Below are positions 28,275 to 36,151 of a stretch of 64,000 bases of DNA, one piece after another (the first letter of the stretch is position 1; the number at the start of each line of letters is the position of its first letter). The notes beneath the pieces are model-generated. The model searched no databases and was not told the origin of the DNA. It worked only from the letters and a program-made list of their open reading frames with translations. Made by a program: the position numbers and the translations under genes. Origin of the DNA: Crocinitomix sp. (lineage in GTDB: Bacteria > Bacteroidota > Bacteroidia > Flavobacteriales_D > Crocinitomicaceae); contig WTCE01000001.1 in assembly GCA_013138735.1 (NCBI GenBank), positions 31,887 through 95,886 on the forward strand. The letters run 5' to 3'.

Positions 28275-30474
28275 CTAATTTCCCTAATTCAAGTTGGTTT
28301 TTAACTAATTCATAATAATTTCCTTTCAAGTCCAATAATTCTTGATGCGTTCCTTGTTCCATCACTGTTCCTTTATCCAAAACAATGATTTGATCGGCGT
28401 TTTTAACGGTACTTAGTCTATGCGCAATTACAATGGCAGTTCTATCTTTAAAAAACTGATTAAGGTTTTCCATGATTACGCGCTCGTTTTTAGCATCTAA
28501 GGCACTTGTAGCTTCGTCAAAGCAAATAATGTCCGGATCCTTATAAACAGCCCGAGCAATCAATAAACGTTGCCTTTGACCACCGCTCATTCCCACACCT
28601 TCCATTCCAATTTTCGTGTTAAATCCGAGAGGTAATTTCTCTATAAATTCCTGAATATTTGCTACCTCCACAGCTCTAACCAATCGATCTGTATCGATAA
28701 AGTCTTGACCAATGGCAATGTTGTTGGCAATGGTGTCATTAAAGATATATCCTTCTTGCATTACTACTCCACATTTCGCACGCCACAAGCTTTGTGAAAC
28801 ATTGTTAAGGTTGACATTACCAAAGTTTATATGACCCGTATTTGGCTCATAAAATTTGAGCAAAATTTTCATTAAAGTTGTTTTACCACTTCCACTTGCC
28901 CCTACAATTGCTGTTATTTTATTTGCAGGAATGGTGAGACTTAAGCCATTGATGACCACTTCTTCACTTCCAACGTATCTGAAATCAATGTTTTGAATTT
29001 CGATATCGGCATTTTTAGCAACATGCGTCACTTTTTTTACCTCGCCAGTCTCCTCATCTTCTCTGTTATGAATTTCAGATAAACGTTCTAAAGCAATTTT
29101 AGCATCCTGCACAGAATATACAAACCCAATTAATTGTTGAATTGGACTATTTAGTTGCCCAATAATGTATGAAATGGACATCATCATTCCCAACGTAATT
29201 TGTCCATCAATCACCAATTTGGCTGAAAAAATACTGATGAAAATATTCTTGATTTCATTGATAAAATTAGAGCCTATTGATTGGGTTTGTTCCAAGGCCA
29301 GACTTTTCATTGAAATTTTAAAAAGTCGTGCTTGCAAAAATTCCCAACTCCAACGCTTTTGTTTTTCAGCATTATGGAGTTTAATTTCTTGCATTCCATT
29401 GATCAGCTCCATGACTTTGCTTTGCTCGTCTGACATTTGAGAGAAACGCTTATAGTCTAAATCTTTTCTACGCTTTAAGAAAATAACAACCCAAACAAAA
29501 TACAAAACACTACCGATTAAGAAGATGCCGAATATTTTAAGATCATACCACGCTAAGACTCCGCCAAAAACAATAAGGTTAAAGAATGAAAAAAGTACGT
29601 TTAAGGATTGTGAGGTTAACAAGTTTTCTATGCGCTGATGGTCATTAATGCGCTGCATGATATCCCCCGTCATTTTTACATCAAAAAAAGCAATTGGGAG
29701 ATTCATTAGCTTGATGAAAAAATCTGAAATCAAGGAAATGTTAATCCGTGCGCTTAGATGCAAGAGGATCCAACCACGGATAACCTCAATGACTGTGCGC
29801 CCTAAGAATAAAAATAGTTGCGCGATCAAAATCAAATAAATAAAATCAATATCCTGATTCTGAATCCCTACATCTACAACACTTTGGGTTAAAAACGGAA
29901 AGATTAATTGTAAAGCACTTGCAGCCAACAAACCTAGGGCAAGCTGATACATGAATTTTTTATATCGAAACAAGTATTGATATAAAAATGCAAACCCTTT
30001 GCGTTTAGAGCTGTCGTCCTCTTCTATCTCTTTAAGTCTTGGTGTTGGCTCTAACAATAATGCAATTCCTTCTTCGGTACTGCTATCGGCATTTCCTCCA
30101 ATCCAATTTTTTATAAATTCTGCTTCCGAATATTTCAATAATCCATGTGCCGGGTCGGCTACATAAACAGTTCCTTTTTTTATTTTATATACAACTACAA
30201 AATGTTGCTGCTGCCAAAATACAATTGCGGGTAAAGGTGCTTCCTCTTCGAACTTTTTGAAATCAACTTTTATACCTAAAGATCTGAAGCCAATTTTTTC
30301 CGCAGTAACTGAAATGTTCTTTAATGAAGTTCCTTCACGAGTGGTTTCGGATAATTTTCGAACTTTCTCCAACGAAATAGAACGACCATAATGTTTTGCG
30401 ATCATTCGCAAACAAGTTGGGCCGCAATCCATATTATCGGGCTGCTGGTAAAAAGAAAACTTTATTTTCCCCAT
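28261..30474 (-). CDS. Peptidase-containing ABC transporter (C39 peptidase-TMD-NBD), GG-leader peptide exporter
   Basis: 737 residues, the usual length for bacteriocin-processing ABC transporters (PCAT). The N-terminal C39 peptidase has the catalytic Cys in MDCGPTCLRM (about 16), His in QQQHFVVVY (about 96) and Asp in DPAHG (about 112). The transmembrane domain spans about 165-440. The nucleotide-binding domain has Walker A GASGSGKTT (about 525), signature SGGQRQR and Walker B IICFDEATSALD. Such enzymes cut after a double glycine and export the core peptide. A peptide with exactly this leader is encoded divergently 806 bp away at 31280, which makes it the obvious substrate. It heads an exporter-HlyD-TolC set reading into the NRPS genes, so dual use for the lipopeptide cannot be excluded. 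Confidence 0.96.
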   Translation of the reverse strand: MGKIKFSFYQQPDNMDCGPTCLRMIAKHYGRSISLEKVRKLSETTREGTSLKNISVTAEKIGFRSLGIKVDFKKFEEEAPLPAIVFWQQQHFVVVYKIKKGTVYVADPAHGLLKYSEAEFIKNWIGGNADSSTEEGIALLLEPTPRLKEIEEDDSSKRKGFAFLYQYLFRYKKFMYQLALGLLAASALQLIFPFLTQSVVDVGIQNQDIDFIYLILIAQLFLFLGRTVIEVIRGWILLHLSARINISLISDFFIKLMNLPIAFFDVKMTGDIMQRINDHQRIENLLTSQSLNVLFSFFNLIVFGGVLAWYDLKIFGIFLIGSVLYFVWVVIFLKRRKDLDYKRFSQMSDEQSKVMELINGMQEIKLHNAEKQKRWSWEFLQARLFKISMKSLALEQTQSIGSNFINEIKNIFISIFSAKLVIDGQITLGMMMSISYIIGQLNSPIQQLIGFVYSVQDAKIALERLSEIHNREDEETGEVKKVTHVAKNADIEIQNIDFRYVGSEEVVINGLSLTIPANKITAIVGASGSGKTTLMKILLKFYEPNTGHINFGNVNLNNVSQSLWRAKCGVVMQEGYIFNDTIANNIAIGQDFIDTDRLVRAVEVANIQEFIEKLPLGFNTKIGMEGVGMSGGQRQRLLIARAVYKDPDIICFDEATSALDAKNERVIMENLNQFFKDRTAIVIAHRLSTVKNADQIIVLDKGTVMEQGTHQELLDLKGNYYELVKNQLELGKLDADE

Positions 30475-31279
30475 AAATAGTTTTAGGTTAATTTTATTTC
30501 GCCCTTTCTTTCATTTGGTCTGAAGGACTATCAAAAATCAGTAAATCTCGAAACTCAACCAAATATAAATCGATTTTTGATAACACTGCTTATTTTTTCA
30601 AATAATTTAGACGGAATTTTGATCATTTCACATTTGATAGAATTGATTTGGTGCATCTCATAATTTAACGGTCAAGTTTCCCTCAATATGGCATTCGAAG
30701 ACTGTTTTTTAAATATTGATCCAGAAAAGCAATTAATTTCTACTTATTTAAAATATAATAATTGAAATTCATTCCATTTCGCATCCTCTTTTTTGCGATT
30801 TCGAACACCAACTTTCTGCAAGACTCAATCATAAGCGGATTATTTAATCTGCGAAAGTCCCCACTAATTATAACCTTAGGAATCCACGTTCATTGGACAA
30901 TTAATATCGCCGTTTGGTAATCACTTCACTCACACCGTTTGACGGACTCATCAGTCTCTTAGATAACGATTTGTCTCCCCCAAAAAAATACTTTTAAAAA
31001 TTAAGGTTTCAGGAAAACAATGCTGTTTAAACAGGTGTTTTGGACTCCAATTAACAACATGTTATTTGTTCATATATTGGATAATACGGGCTAAAATTAT
31101 TTGCTTGAATGTTTATTAAATTGTAGATTGCAGTTATAGGTTAACCTACTCCTATACTTTTTTTGATTACAATACTTAGAGGGCAATTCCTACATTTCTT
31201 TCTTAGGATTCCTATACCATTTTATCATTGGGGAAGCCGAAAACCATTCAGAGTAGGCAACAATTAAAACTTATATATT
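30475..31279. other. Divergent intergenic region between exporter and peptide genes
   Basis: About 805 bp, strongly AT-rich, with no convincing gene of normal size. It must hold the promoters for the minus-strand exporter genes and the plus-strand peptide gene. On the minus strand one exact match to the Bacteroidota -7 consensus was found (30560-30567). No equally good match was seen upstream of the peptide gene. A 25-codon open frame (30688-30765, plus strand) is present but unsupported. The region is long for a Bacteroidota intergenic spacer and could hold regulatory sites or a small RNA that I cannot recognise. Confidence 0.6.
30560..30567 (-). promoter_or_regulatory. Candidate Bacteroidota -7 promoter element for the C39 exporter operon
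   Basis: The minus strand reads TATATTTG, an exact match to the Bacteroidota sigma -7 consensus TAnnTTTG, about 86 bp upstream of the exporter ATG. No TTG at the ideal -33 distance is visible, so this is a weak prediction resting on one 8-bp match in AT-rich DNA. Confidence 0.3.
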
Positions 31280-31423
31280 ATGAATTTGAAAAAACTGAAT
31301 TCCAAAGCAGTTAAATCAATCACAAAAGTAACGAAGTCAACTTCTCTATCTATTGAGAAAATGAGTAAAGTTATGGGTGGTGGATGTTATTCAAATGAGT
31401 GCTGTGCACCTAGTTTGAATTAA
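31280..31423 (+). CDS. GG-leader peptide precursor (RiPP or bacteriocin/pheromone-like), 47 aa
   Basis: 47 residues. A basic N-terminus (MNLKKLNSKAVKS) leads into LSIEKMSKVMGGG, which fits the LSxxELxxVxGG double-glycine leader consensus recognised by C39 peptidases. Cleavage after the GG at residues 33-34 would release GCYSNECCAPSLN, a 13-residue core with three cysteines. The gene lies opposite a C39-peptidase ABC exporter with its HlyD and TolC partners, and just before two paralogous TPR proteins on the same strand. The window contains no LanB/LanC/LanM, radical SAM, YcaO or ATP-grasp enzyme, so the core is either exported unmodified (disulphide-bonded), modified by the downstream proteins, or modified from elsewhere. 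The upstream region (TTATATATT) has no Shine-Dalgarno sequence, as is normal in Bacteroidota. An antimicrobial, pheromone or toxin role cannot be told apart. Confidence 0.85.
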   Translation: MNLKKLNSKAVKSITKVTKSTSLSIEKMSKVMGGGCYSNECCAPSLN

Positions 31424-31439
31424 TTAATTGTAAAACTAA

Positions 31440-31466
31440 TCCCTGGTAGTAATTTACTATCAGGGA
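31440..31466 (+). terminator. Hairpin between the peptide gene and the TPR genes (terminator/attenuator or processing site)
   Basis: A near-perfect inverted repeat: a 13-base arm (31440-31452), one base, and a 13-base arm (31454-31466), with a single G-T wobble. The innermost pairs would open into a loop. It lies 16 bp after the peptide stop and 17 bp before the next ATG. It is followed by TTATCTC rather than a U-run, so partial termination or 3'-end protection of the short peptide mRNA is more likely than full termination. That would give more peptide than TPR protein. Confidence 0.6.
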
Positions 31467-31483
31467 TTATCTCAAGAAAAAAG

Positions 31484-33790
31484 ATGATCGAAATATTAAA
31501 AGGCAATTCAGTTCAATTGCAATCGCATTGTATTGATAAATATACGGAAAAAGAAAAGGCATTTTTAATTATTGGAGATGGTAAAATTGCTCTACCATAT
31601 ACTGTTATTAGATTATTGCTACCGCAATTAAGAAAATTGATTGGTGATAATGAAGTTGATGAGTTGCTAAGGAAACACAAGTTGGTTACCAGTCTTATCT
31701 TCCCTAGTTTAACACCCCTTTTAAGTGCGCATGATAAATTAGAACAAAGCATCATTAGCGCAAGACTTTCTTCGAACATTACACATAACAGAATAGCAAA
31801 AACAACAATTAATGACACCTGTGTGGCATTTATAATTGACGCGGTTAAAAGTGATGCTATTAAAATTATTATTCCGGATGTAAGGCATTTGGATGTTGGT
31901 AGTATAGATATTTTAAAACTTTTACTAAAACAATATCCTGACACCGCTCCAGATATAGTTTTGGGTTTTAACCCTGATTGGGGAAAAGAAACTATTGATC
32001 GGGAAAATGGTTTGGTTTGGTATTCTTCCGTTGATGCTCTCATAAATATACAAGCTTTTGTTTATTCGTTTCAAGCCATTGCAATAAACGTATTTGAAAT
32101 CAATTCAAGTACAACAACATTTGAAGCTGAACCATTAGAAAACAAACTGGATAAAATAGATGATGCAATCGCTTTACAGGCCAATGCTCTATTGACTTCA
32201 GCTAATTATATCGATAATCTCGAAAATAACGCCTTAATAATGGACGCTATTTGGCGCTCATTTAAACTGTATGATTTTACCATGGCTTTGCGCTTAGCAC
32301 TTCCATTTATGGAGAAATCTCCTGAGATTAGTAGAAAGGATCAAGGAGAAATGCACCATATTATTGGGCTTTCGGCACATAATCGACAGTTCTTCTCTCA
32401 AGGAAATGAAAATTTAGGTAAATTTTTGGAGCGTTCATTTAGGGAATCTCTGAAATTCGAAGAAAATCCTGAAAACAGAATTGGCGCTATTTATCGTTTA
32501 ATCGTAACACTTAGCCGCCGACTAAACCGACACGAAGAAGCTTTTGAAGCTGTTAATTTTGCGATTACAGAATTAGATACAAATACTTTTAACCCCGCTC
32601 ATCACGCATTACTCAAAGGGTGGGTTTTTAATATTAATAGCTTCGTACTAATGAGAAGCGCGCGGATTGATGATGCAATAAAATATCATGAAGATGCCTT
32701 TAATCTATTGAAAGATGTCACTTCTGATATCGAACACCTAAATAAAGAAATTCGATTTACACAAGCTGTGCTCGCCGAAAACCTAACAACCTTAAGTTCC
32801 TTGTTAAATGATAGGCAACGCATGGAGTTTTGGTGTAAAATAGAAGAATCCTATTCTAAAGAATGGCCAGGACTGAGTGCTGTTCCTTTTGCTGAGTGGC
32901 AGTCGTTTTACTATAAAGGATTTGAATTGAAAAAAGCATTGGAAAATGCGCAAAAAGGAATCCAAAAGGCAGCTGGTAATTTCGAATATATTTTGGAGTA
33001 TTTCTTTACAATGAGCTTGGCTGATATTCATATTCGATTGGGGCATTACAAAGATGCCTTGACCTATTTTAATAAGTCCTTATTATTTCAATCGCAAATT
33101 GCTTACGATTTCACAAGTGCAATCACCTTAAAAATTGGCGTAGCACTTTCAATGATAGGTGTAAATAAGTTCAATGAAGCCTTAGCACTTACAAAAGAAA
33201 TGGATTTGGAGTATGAAAATGATTCACCATTTGACCTGATTGAAATATACATTGTTCAGGCTTTTGCTTATACCCATTTAAAAGAGTTTGACAAGGCTGA
33301 AGAAACAATTAATTCGGCAATTGATATGGCAGTGGATACTGGTAATTTCGACATCCTCATCAGTACAGCTTGTAAAGCCGGTGATCTCTGTCAATTAATG
33401 GGCCGTAATGAAGACGCAGCGAGTGCCTACAATCAAGCACTCGAAATTATGGAAAGTCAATCTGATGCTGCTAATGCATCTAATATAATTGCAGTTAATT
33501 TAGGATTATACGAAACAAATAAGACGGAAATTGAACCGCTACTTTCTGTCGTAAAAAGCTTTCCTGCGGCGCTTAAAGTTAATTATGCTATTTGGTCGGA
33601 TTTAGATCGTTTTTTAAAATGCTATTTAGAAGTAGTTGAAAAAGCCGAAGCAGGACTTTTCAAATCCTGTAAAAATGAATTAGCAATTGTCCTTAAAGTG
33701 GCTGGACAGCATGAAGAATGTAAAAAAAACATGTCCATTCTAAAGAAAAGGGACACTGAAAAATTGGTCAATAAAATTTCAAGAAACTAG
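31484..33790 (+). CDS. Degenerate STAND-like NTPase domain plus TPR repeats, protein 1 of a paralogous pair
   Basis: 768 residues, no signal peptide or membrane segment, so cytoplasmic. Function not known to me. Residues about 100-175 look like the Walker B region of STAND/AAA_16 ATPases: KIIIPDVRHLDVGSIDILKL followed by a terminal VLGFNPD strand, in the place of the usual lviDDlhwaDpaSlelLr. The P-loop position (IIGDGKIALPYTVIRLL) has lost the GKT/S, so ATP hydrolysis is unlikely. The C-terminal roughly 500 residues are helical repeats with clear TPR character (about 505-660, for example ALTYFNKSLLFQ and AASAYNQALEIME). It starts 60 bp after the GG-leader peptide and ends 2 bp before its paralogue. 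A leader-binding, chaperone, immunity or regulatory scaffold role would fit; none is demonstrated. Confidence 0.85.
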   Translation: MIEILKGNSVQLQSHCIDKYTEKEKAFLIIGDGKIALPYTVIRLLLPQLRKLIGDNEVDELLRKHKLVTSLIFPSLTPLLSAHDKLEQSIISARLSSNITHNRIAKTTINDTCVAFIIDAVKSDAIKIIIPDVRHLDVGSIDILKLLLKQYPDTAPDIVLGFNPDWGKETIDRENGLVWYSSVDALINIQAFVYSFQAIAINVFEINSSTTTFEAEPLENKLDKIDDAIALQANALLTSANYIDNLENNALIMDAIWRSFKLYDFTMALRLALPFMEKSPEISRKDQGEMHHIIGLSAHNRQFFSQGNENLGKFLERSFRESLKFEENPENRIGAIYRLIVTLSRRLNRHEEAFEAVNFAITELDTNTFNPAHHALLKGWVFNINSFVLMRSARIDDAIKYHEDAFNLLKDVTSDIEHLNKEIRFTQAVLAENLTTLSSLLNDRQRMEFWCKIEESYSKEWPGLSAVPFAEWQSFYYKGFELKKALENAQKGIQKAAGNFEYILEYFFTMSLADIHIRLGHYKDALTYFNKSLLFQSQIAYDFTSAITLKIGVALSMIGVNKFNEALALTKEMDLEYENDSPFDLIEIYIVQAFAYTHLKEFDKAEETINSAIDMAVDTGNFDILISTACKAGDLCQLMGRNEDAASAYNQALEIMESQSDAANASNIIAVNLGLYETNKTEIEPLLSVVKSFPAALKVNYAIWSDLDRFLKCYLEVVEKAEAGLFKSCKNELAIVLKVAGQHEECKKNMSILKKRDTEKLVNKISRN

Positions 33791-33792
33791 TT

Positions 33793-36036
33793 ATGATAAA
33801 GATCTTAAAAGGCAGCAAAAAAGCTGTAACAAATGCTTTTATTGAAAAGCAAAATCAGGATGGTCATTGGATGTATGCACTAGCAAGTTTTCCAATAGGT
33901 TGGTTTGGAATACGACTTATCATGGATCAAGTTGATTCTGAAAGATGCCAAAGAGTTGTGTCCAATAATAAGGCGGTTTGCAGTTTTGTGATTCCTTCTC
34001 TCATTAAAGAATTGAATCAAAAAGAACAGGATGAGCGGCATTTACTAAAAGCTAAGGTTTATTCACACATGAATCGACCTTATGAAATATTTGAAGCCAT
34101 GGCGGACGTTCTAAAAGAATTATTGGATTCGGAACAACGCACATTGTTTATACCAGATATGGCGCCGCTAGACTTTGAAAGTATTCAAACTATAAATACC
34201 TATTTGCGCTTGTATGCTACCGAAGCTCCAGATATGTTTGTTGGTTTTGCTACGGATCTTGAACCTTCTTGGCAAGATGAAAATGGAATTATCTGGGAGA
34301 GAAACCCATTGGTTGTTCAAAATATGATTAGCTCATTCCAAGTTAATGGTGAGATGATCGAAGTTTATGAAAATGAGAATAACACCGAACAACGAGAATT
34401 GGCGACCTATTCTGATTTAGATTTTGCATTACATGCGCATCCAGAACAAGAATGTGTTGCTTTATTGGAGTCTGGTGTGGAGTTATCGGCTGAGCAAACG
34501 GATTCAATTATTGAAGTAATTGAAAATAGTTTTGAAAATTATTCTTTTCGCGGTGCGGTTAAGCTTGGTTTAATGCTATCAAAATATGATAAAAAACAGC
34601 GTACTGAAAAAACCAATCGTTTGCATACATTGATTGCTACAGCAGCGCATTTCTTACAATTTAGTCATGACGGTAATCCGCCATTTGATGCTTTTTTGGA
34701 AGGTACTTTAAAAAAGGCTTTGGAAGAGGATAAACGTCCAGCTATTCGCTGTGCATTGCTTTATCGAATGGCATTTACTTTAGCAGAGCGTAAAGAAGAT
34801 TTTGAAGGCGGGTTGCCATTTGCAGACCTTGCTGTTAAAGAAGCTACCGATTTAATCGAAACAGCCCCTTTAATGGGGATTTATGTTAAATCTTGGGCGC
34901 ATATGATTAGAGGATTTATTTACGGATTCCAATCAAAATTAGATGCATTTAATGATGATGTAACCTTGGCTATTAAATTAGTTCGAGCACAAATCCCAGC
35001 TCTGAAGAATGCAACAAGTGCAGAAGATAAGAGTTGGCAAATAGAATATGATGCAGGTTTATTTTCTCATACTAACCATCAAATTTTTACTGCAGAAGAG
35101 CTTGGATTACATGATTATACAACGAAACTTTTTGCTCAAACTGAAGCTGTAATGAATCAAGTGCACCCCATTAACTTATTTGATCCGTTTCATTGGGTGG
35201 ATTTTCACCGAAATAAATATCAATTTACAGAAGCCCTAGTTGCTGCAAGGAGGGGAATCAAAGATGGAATGATCTATTCAAACGGAATTTACATATACAT
35301 CTATTACTTTTGCGCAGGAGATATTTCTTACCGCATTGGAGAAAATGAGGATGCCCTTGATTTTTTACTAAATGCAGAAAAAATAAGACCTATCTATAAT
35401 GACATGTTTGATGGTTATCCTTTGAATGTATTTATTGCAGATTGTCAAATTTTATTAGGGCAATTGGACAGTGCGGAAGAACGGTTAATTTCTGAATTGA
35501 CTAGAAGTAATGAAGCTGATATTAGGATTAAGTTGGCAACTATTTATGCACTTAGAGGTAATGAGAAAATTGCCACTGATTACATGAATGAAGCAATTGA
35601 AATTGCATCTGGAAAAGAGACTTTGATGGCATTAATAGAAGTTGCAACTGCGGCAGGTAAAATAGGACAAACACTTTCAAATAATGATCAGGCGCTAGAA
35701 GCTTATGAGCAAGCATTAGATTTTATAGCGGAAGGAATTGAAGGTTATGATTTTATGAATGCAACTGTATTAACAGATTTGTATCTGGGCCTTTTGGAAC
35801 TGAACGGCTATGATTTAGAACTCGTAGCAAAGTTCCTCAAATTAATTCCAAAAGCTGTGGATACACCAGAAGCATGGCCAAGTTTTTCAAGAGCAATACC
35901 GTTTGTTGATCAATTTATTAGGGAGAAAGTTGATGCTGATGCTGAGGAGTTATTGGCGCCGTTTTTTAAGTTTGTTGCTTTGCGGGTCGATTGTAAATTG
36001 CAAGTGGAAGGCTTGCGAGGGGAAGTTGTTGTTTAG
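33793..36036 (+). CDS. Degenerate STAND-like NTPase domain plus TPR repeats, protein 2 of a paralogous pair
   Basis: 747 residues, cytoplasmic, with the same architecture as the gene 2 bp upstream. Both begin MIxILKG and share the segments VCSFVIPSL / VTSLIFPSL and LFIPDMAPLDFESIQTINTY / IIIPDVRHLDVGSIDILKL. The degenerate P-loop (SFPIGWFGIRLIMDQ) lacks the GKT/S. The remainder is alpha-helical with TPR motifs near the C-terminus (QALEAYEQALDFI at about 633-645). Tandem duplication followed by divergence is the simplest origin. The shared operon with the Cys-rich GG-leader peptide implies a joint role with that peptide. The protein is probably non-catalytic and works by protein-protein contact; a heterodimer with its neighbour is an inference. 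Confidence 0.85.
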   Translation: MIKILKGSKKAVTNAFIEKQNQDGHWMYALASFPIGWFGIRLIMDQVDSERCQRVVSNNKAVCSFVIPSLIKELNQKEQDERHLLKAKVYSHMNRPYEIFEAMADVLKELLDSEQRTLFIPDMAPLDFESIQTINTYLRLYATEAPDMFVGFATDLEPSWQDENGIIWERNPLVVQNMISSFQVNGEMIEVYENENNTEQRELATYSDLDFALHAHPEQECVALLESGVELSAEQTDSIIEVIENSFENYSFRGAVKLGLMLSKYDKKQRTEKTNRLHTLIATAAHFLQFSHDGNPPFDAFLEGTLKKALEEDKRPAIRCALLYRMAFTLAERKEDFEGGLPFADLAVKEATDLIETAPLMGIYVKSWAHMIRGFIYGFQSKLDAFNDDVTLAIKLVRAQIPALKNATSAEDKSWQIEYDAGLFSHTNHQIFTAEELGLHDYTTKLFAQTEAVMNQVHPINLFDPFHWVDFHRNKYQFTEALVAARRGIKDGMIYSNGIYIYIYYFCAGDISYRIGENEDALDFLLNAEKIRPIYNDMFDGYPLNVFIADCQILLGQLDSAEERLISELTRSNEADIRIKLATIYALRGNEKIATDYMNEAIEIASGKETLMALIEVATAAGKIGQTLSNNDQALEAYEQALDFIAEGIEGYDFMNATVLTDLYLGLLELNGYDLELVAKFLKLIPKAVDTPEAWPSFSRAIPFVDQFIREKVDADAEELLAPFFKFVALRVDCKLQVEGLRGEVVV

Positions 36037-36054
36037 GGAGTTTAGTGTGCGTGG

Positions 36055-36114
36055 TGTGCGTACTCACGCGAAAGGATTGACTTCGTCGAATTACATTTCG
36101 CTCGGTAGCTGTGT
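36055..36114 (+). repeat. Dispersed 60-bp intergenic repeat, copy 1
   Basis: This 60-bp stretch aligns without gaps to 51866-51925, with 50 of 60 positions identical by my count, including the shared core TTCGTCGAATT followed by CATTTCG and CGGTAGC. It lies 18 bp after the second TPR gene, in the convergent gap before the leucine-rich repeat gene, and is clearly richer in G and C than its surroundings. It is not flanked by transposase sequence and its coding potential looks spurious. It may be a small mobile repeat or a structured RNA. Confidence 0.7.
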
Positions 36115-36151
36115 TTTGGGGTATTAATTATCTGTGAGGTTTGTAAAGACC

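Noticed and set aside
30688..30765. 25-codon open frame on the plus strand in the divergent region
   Set aside because: Too short, no leader motif, no supporting context; kept only as a note.
31513..32043. 176-codon minus-strand frame inside the first TPR gene
   Set aside because: Entirely antisense to a convincing gene with TPR structure; composition looks like a shadow.
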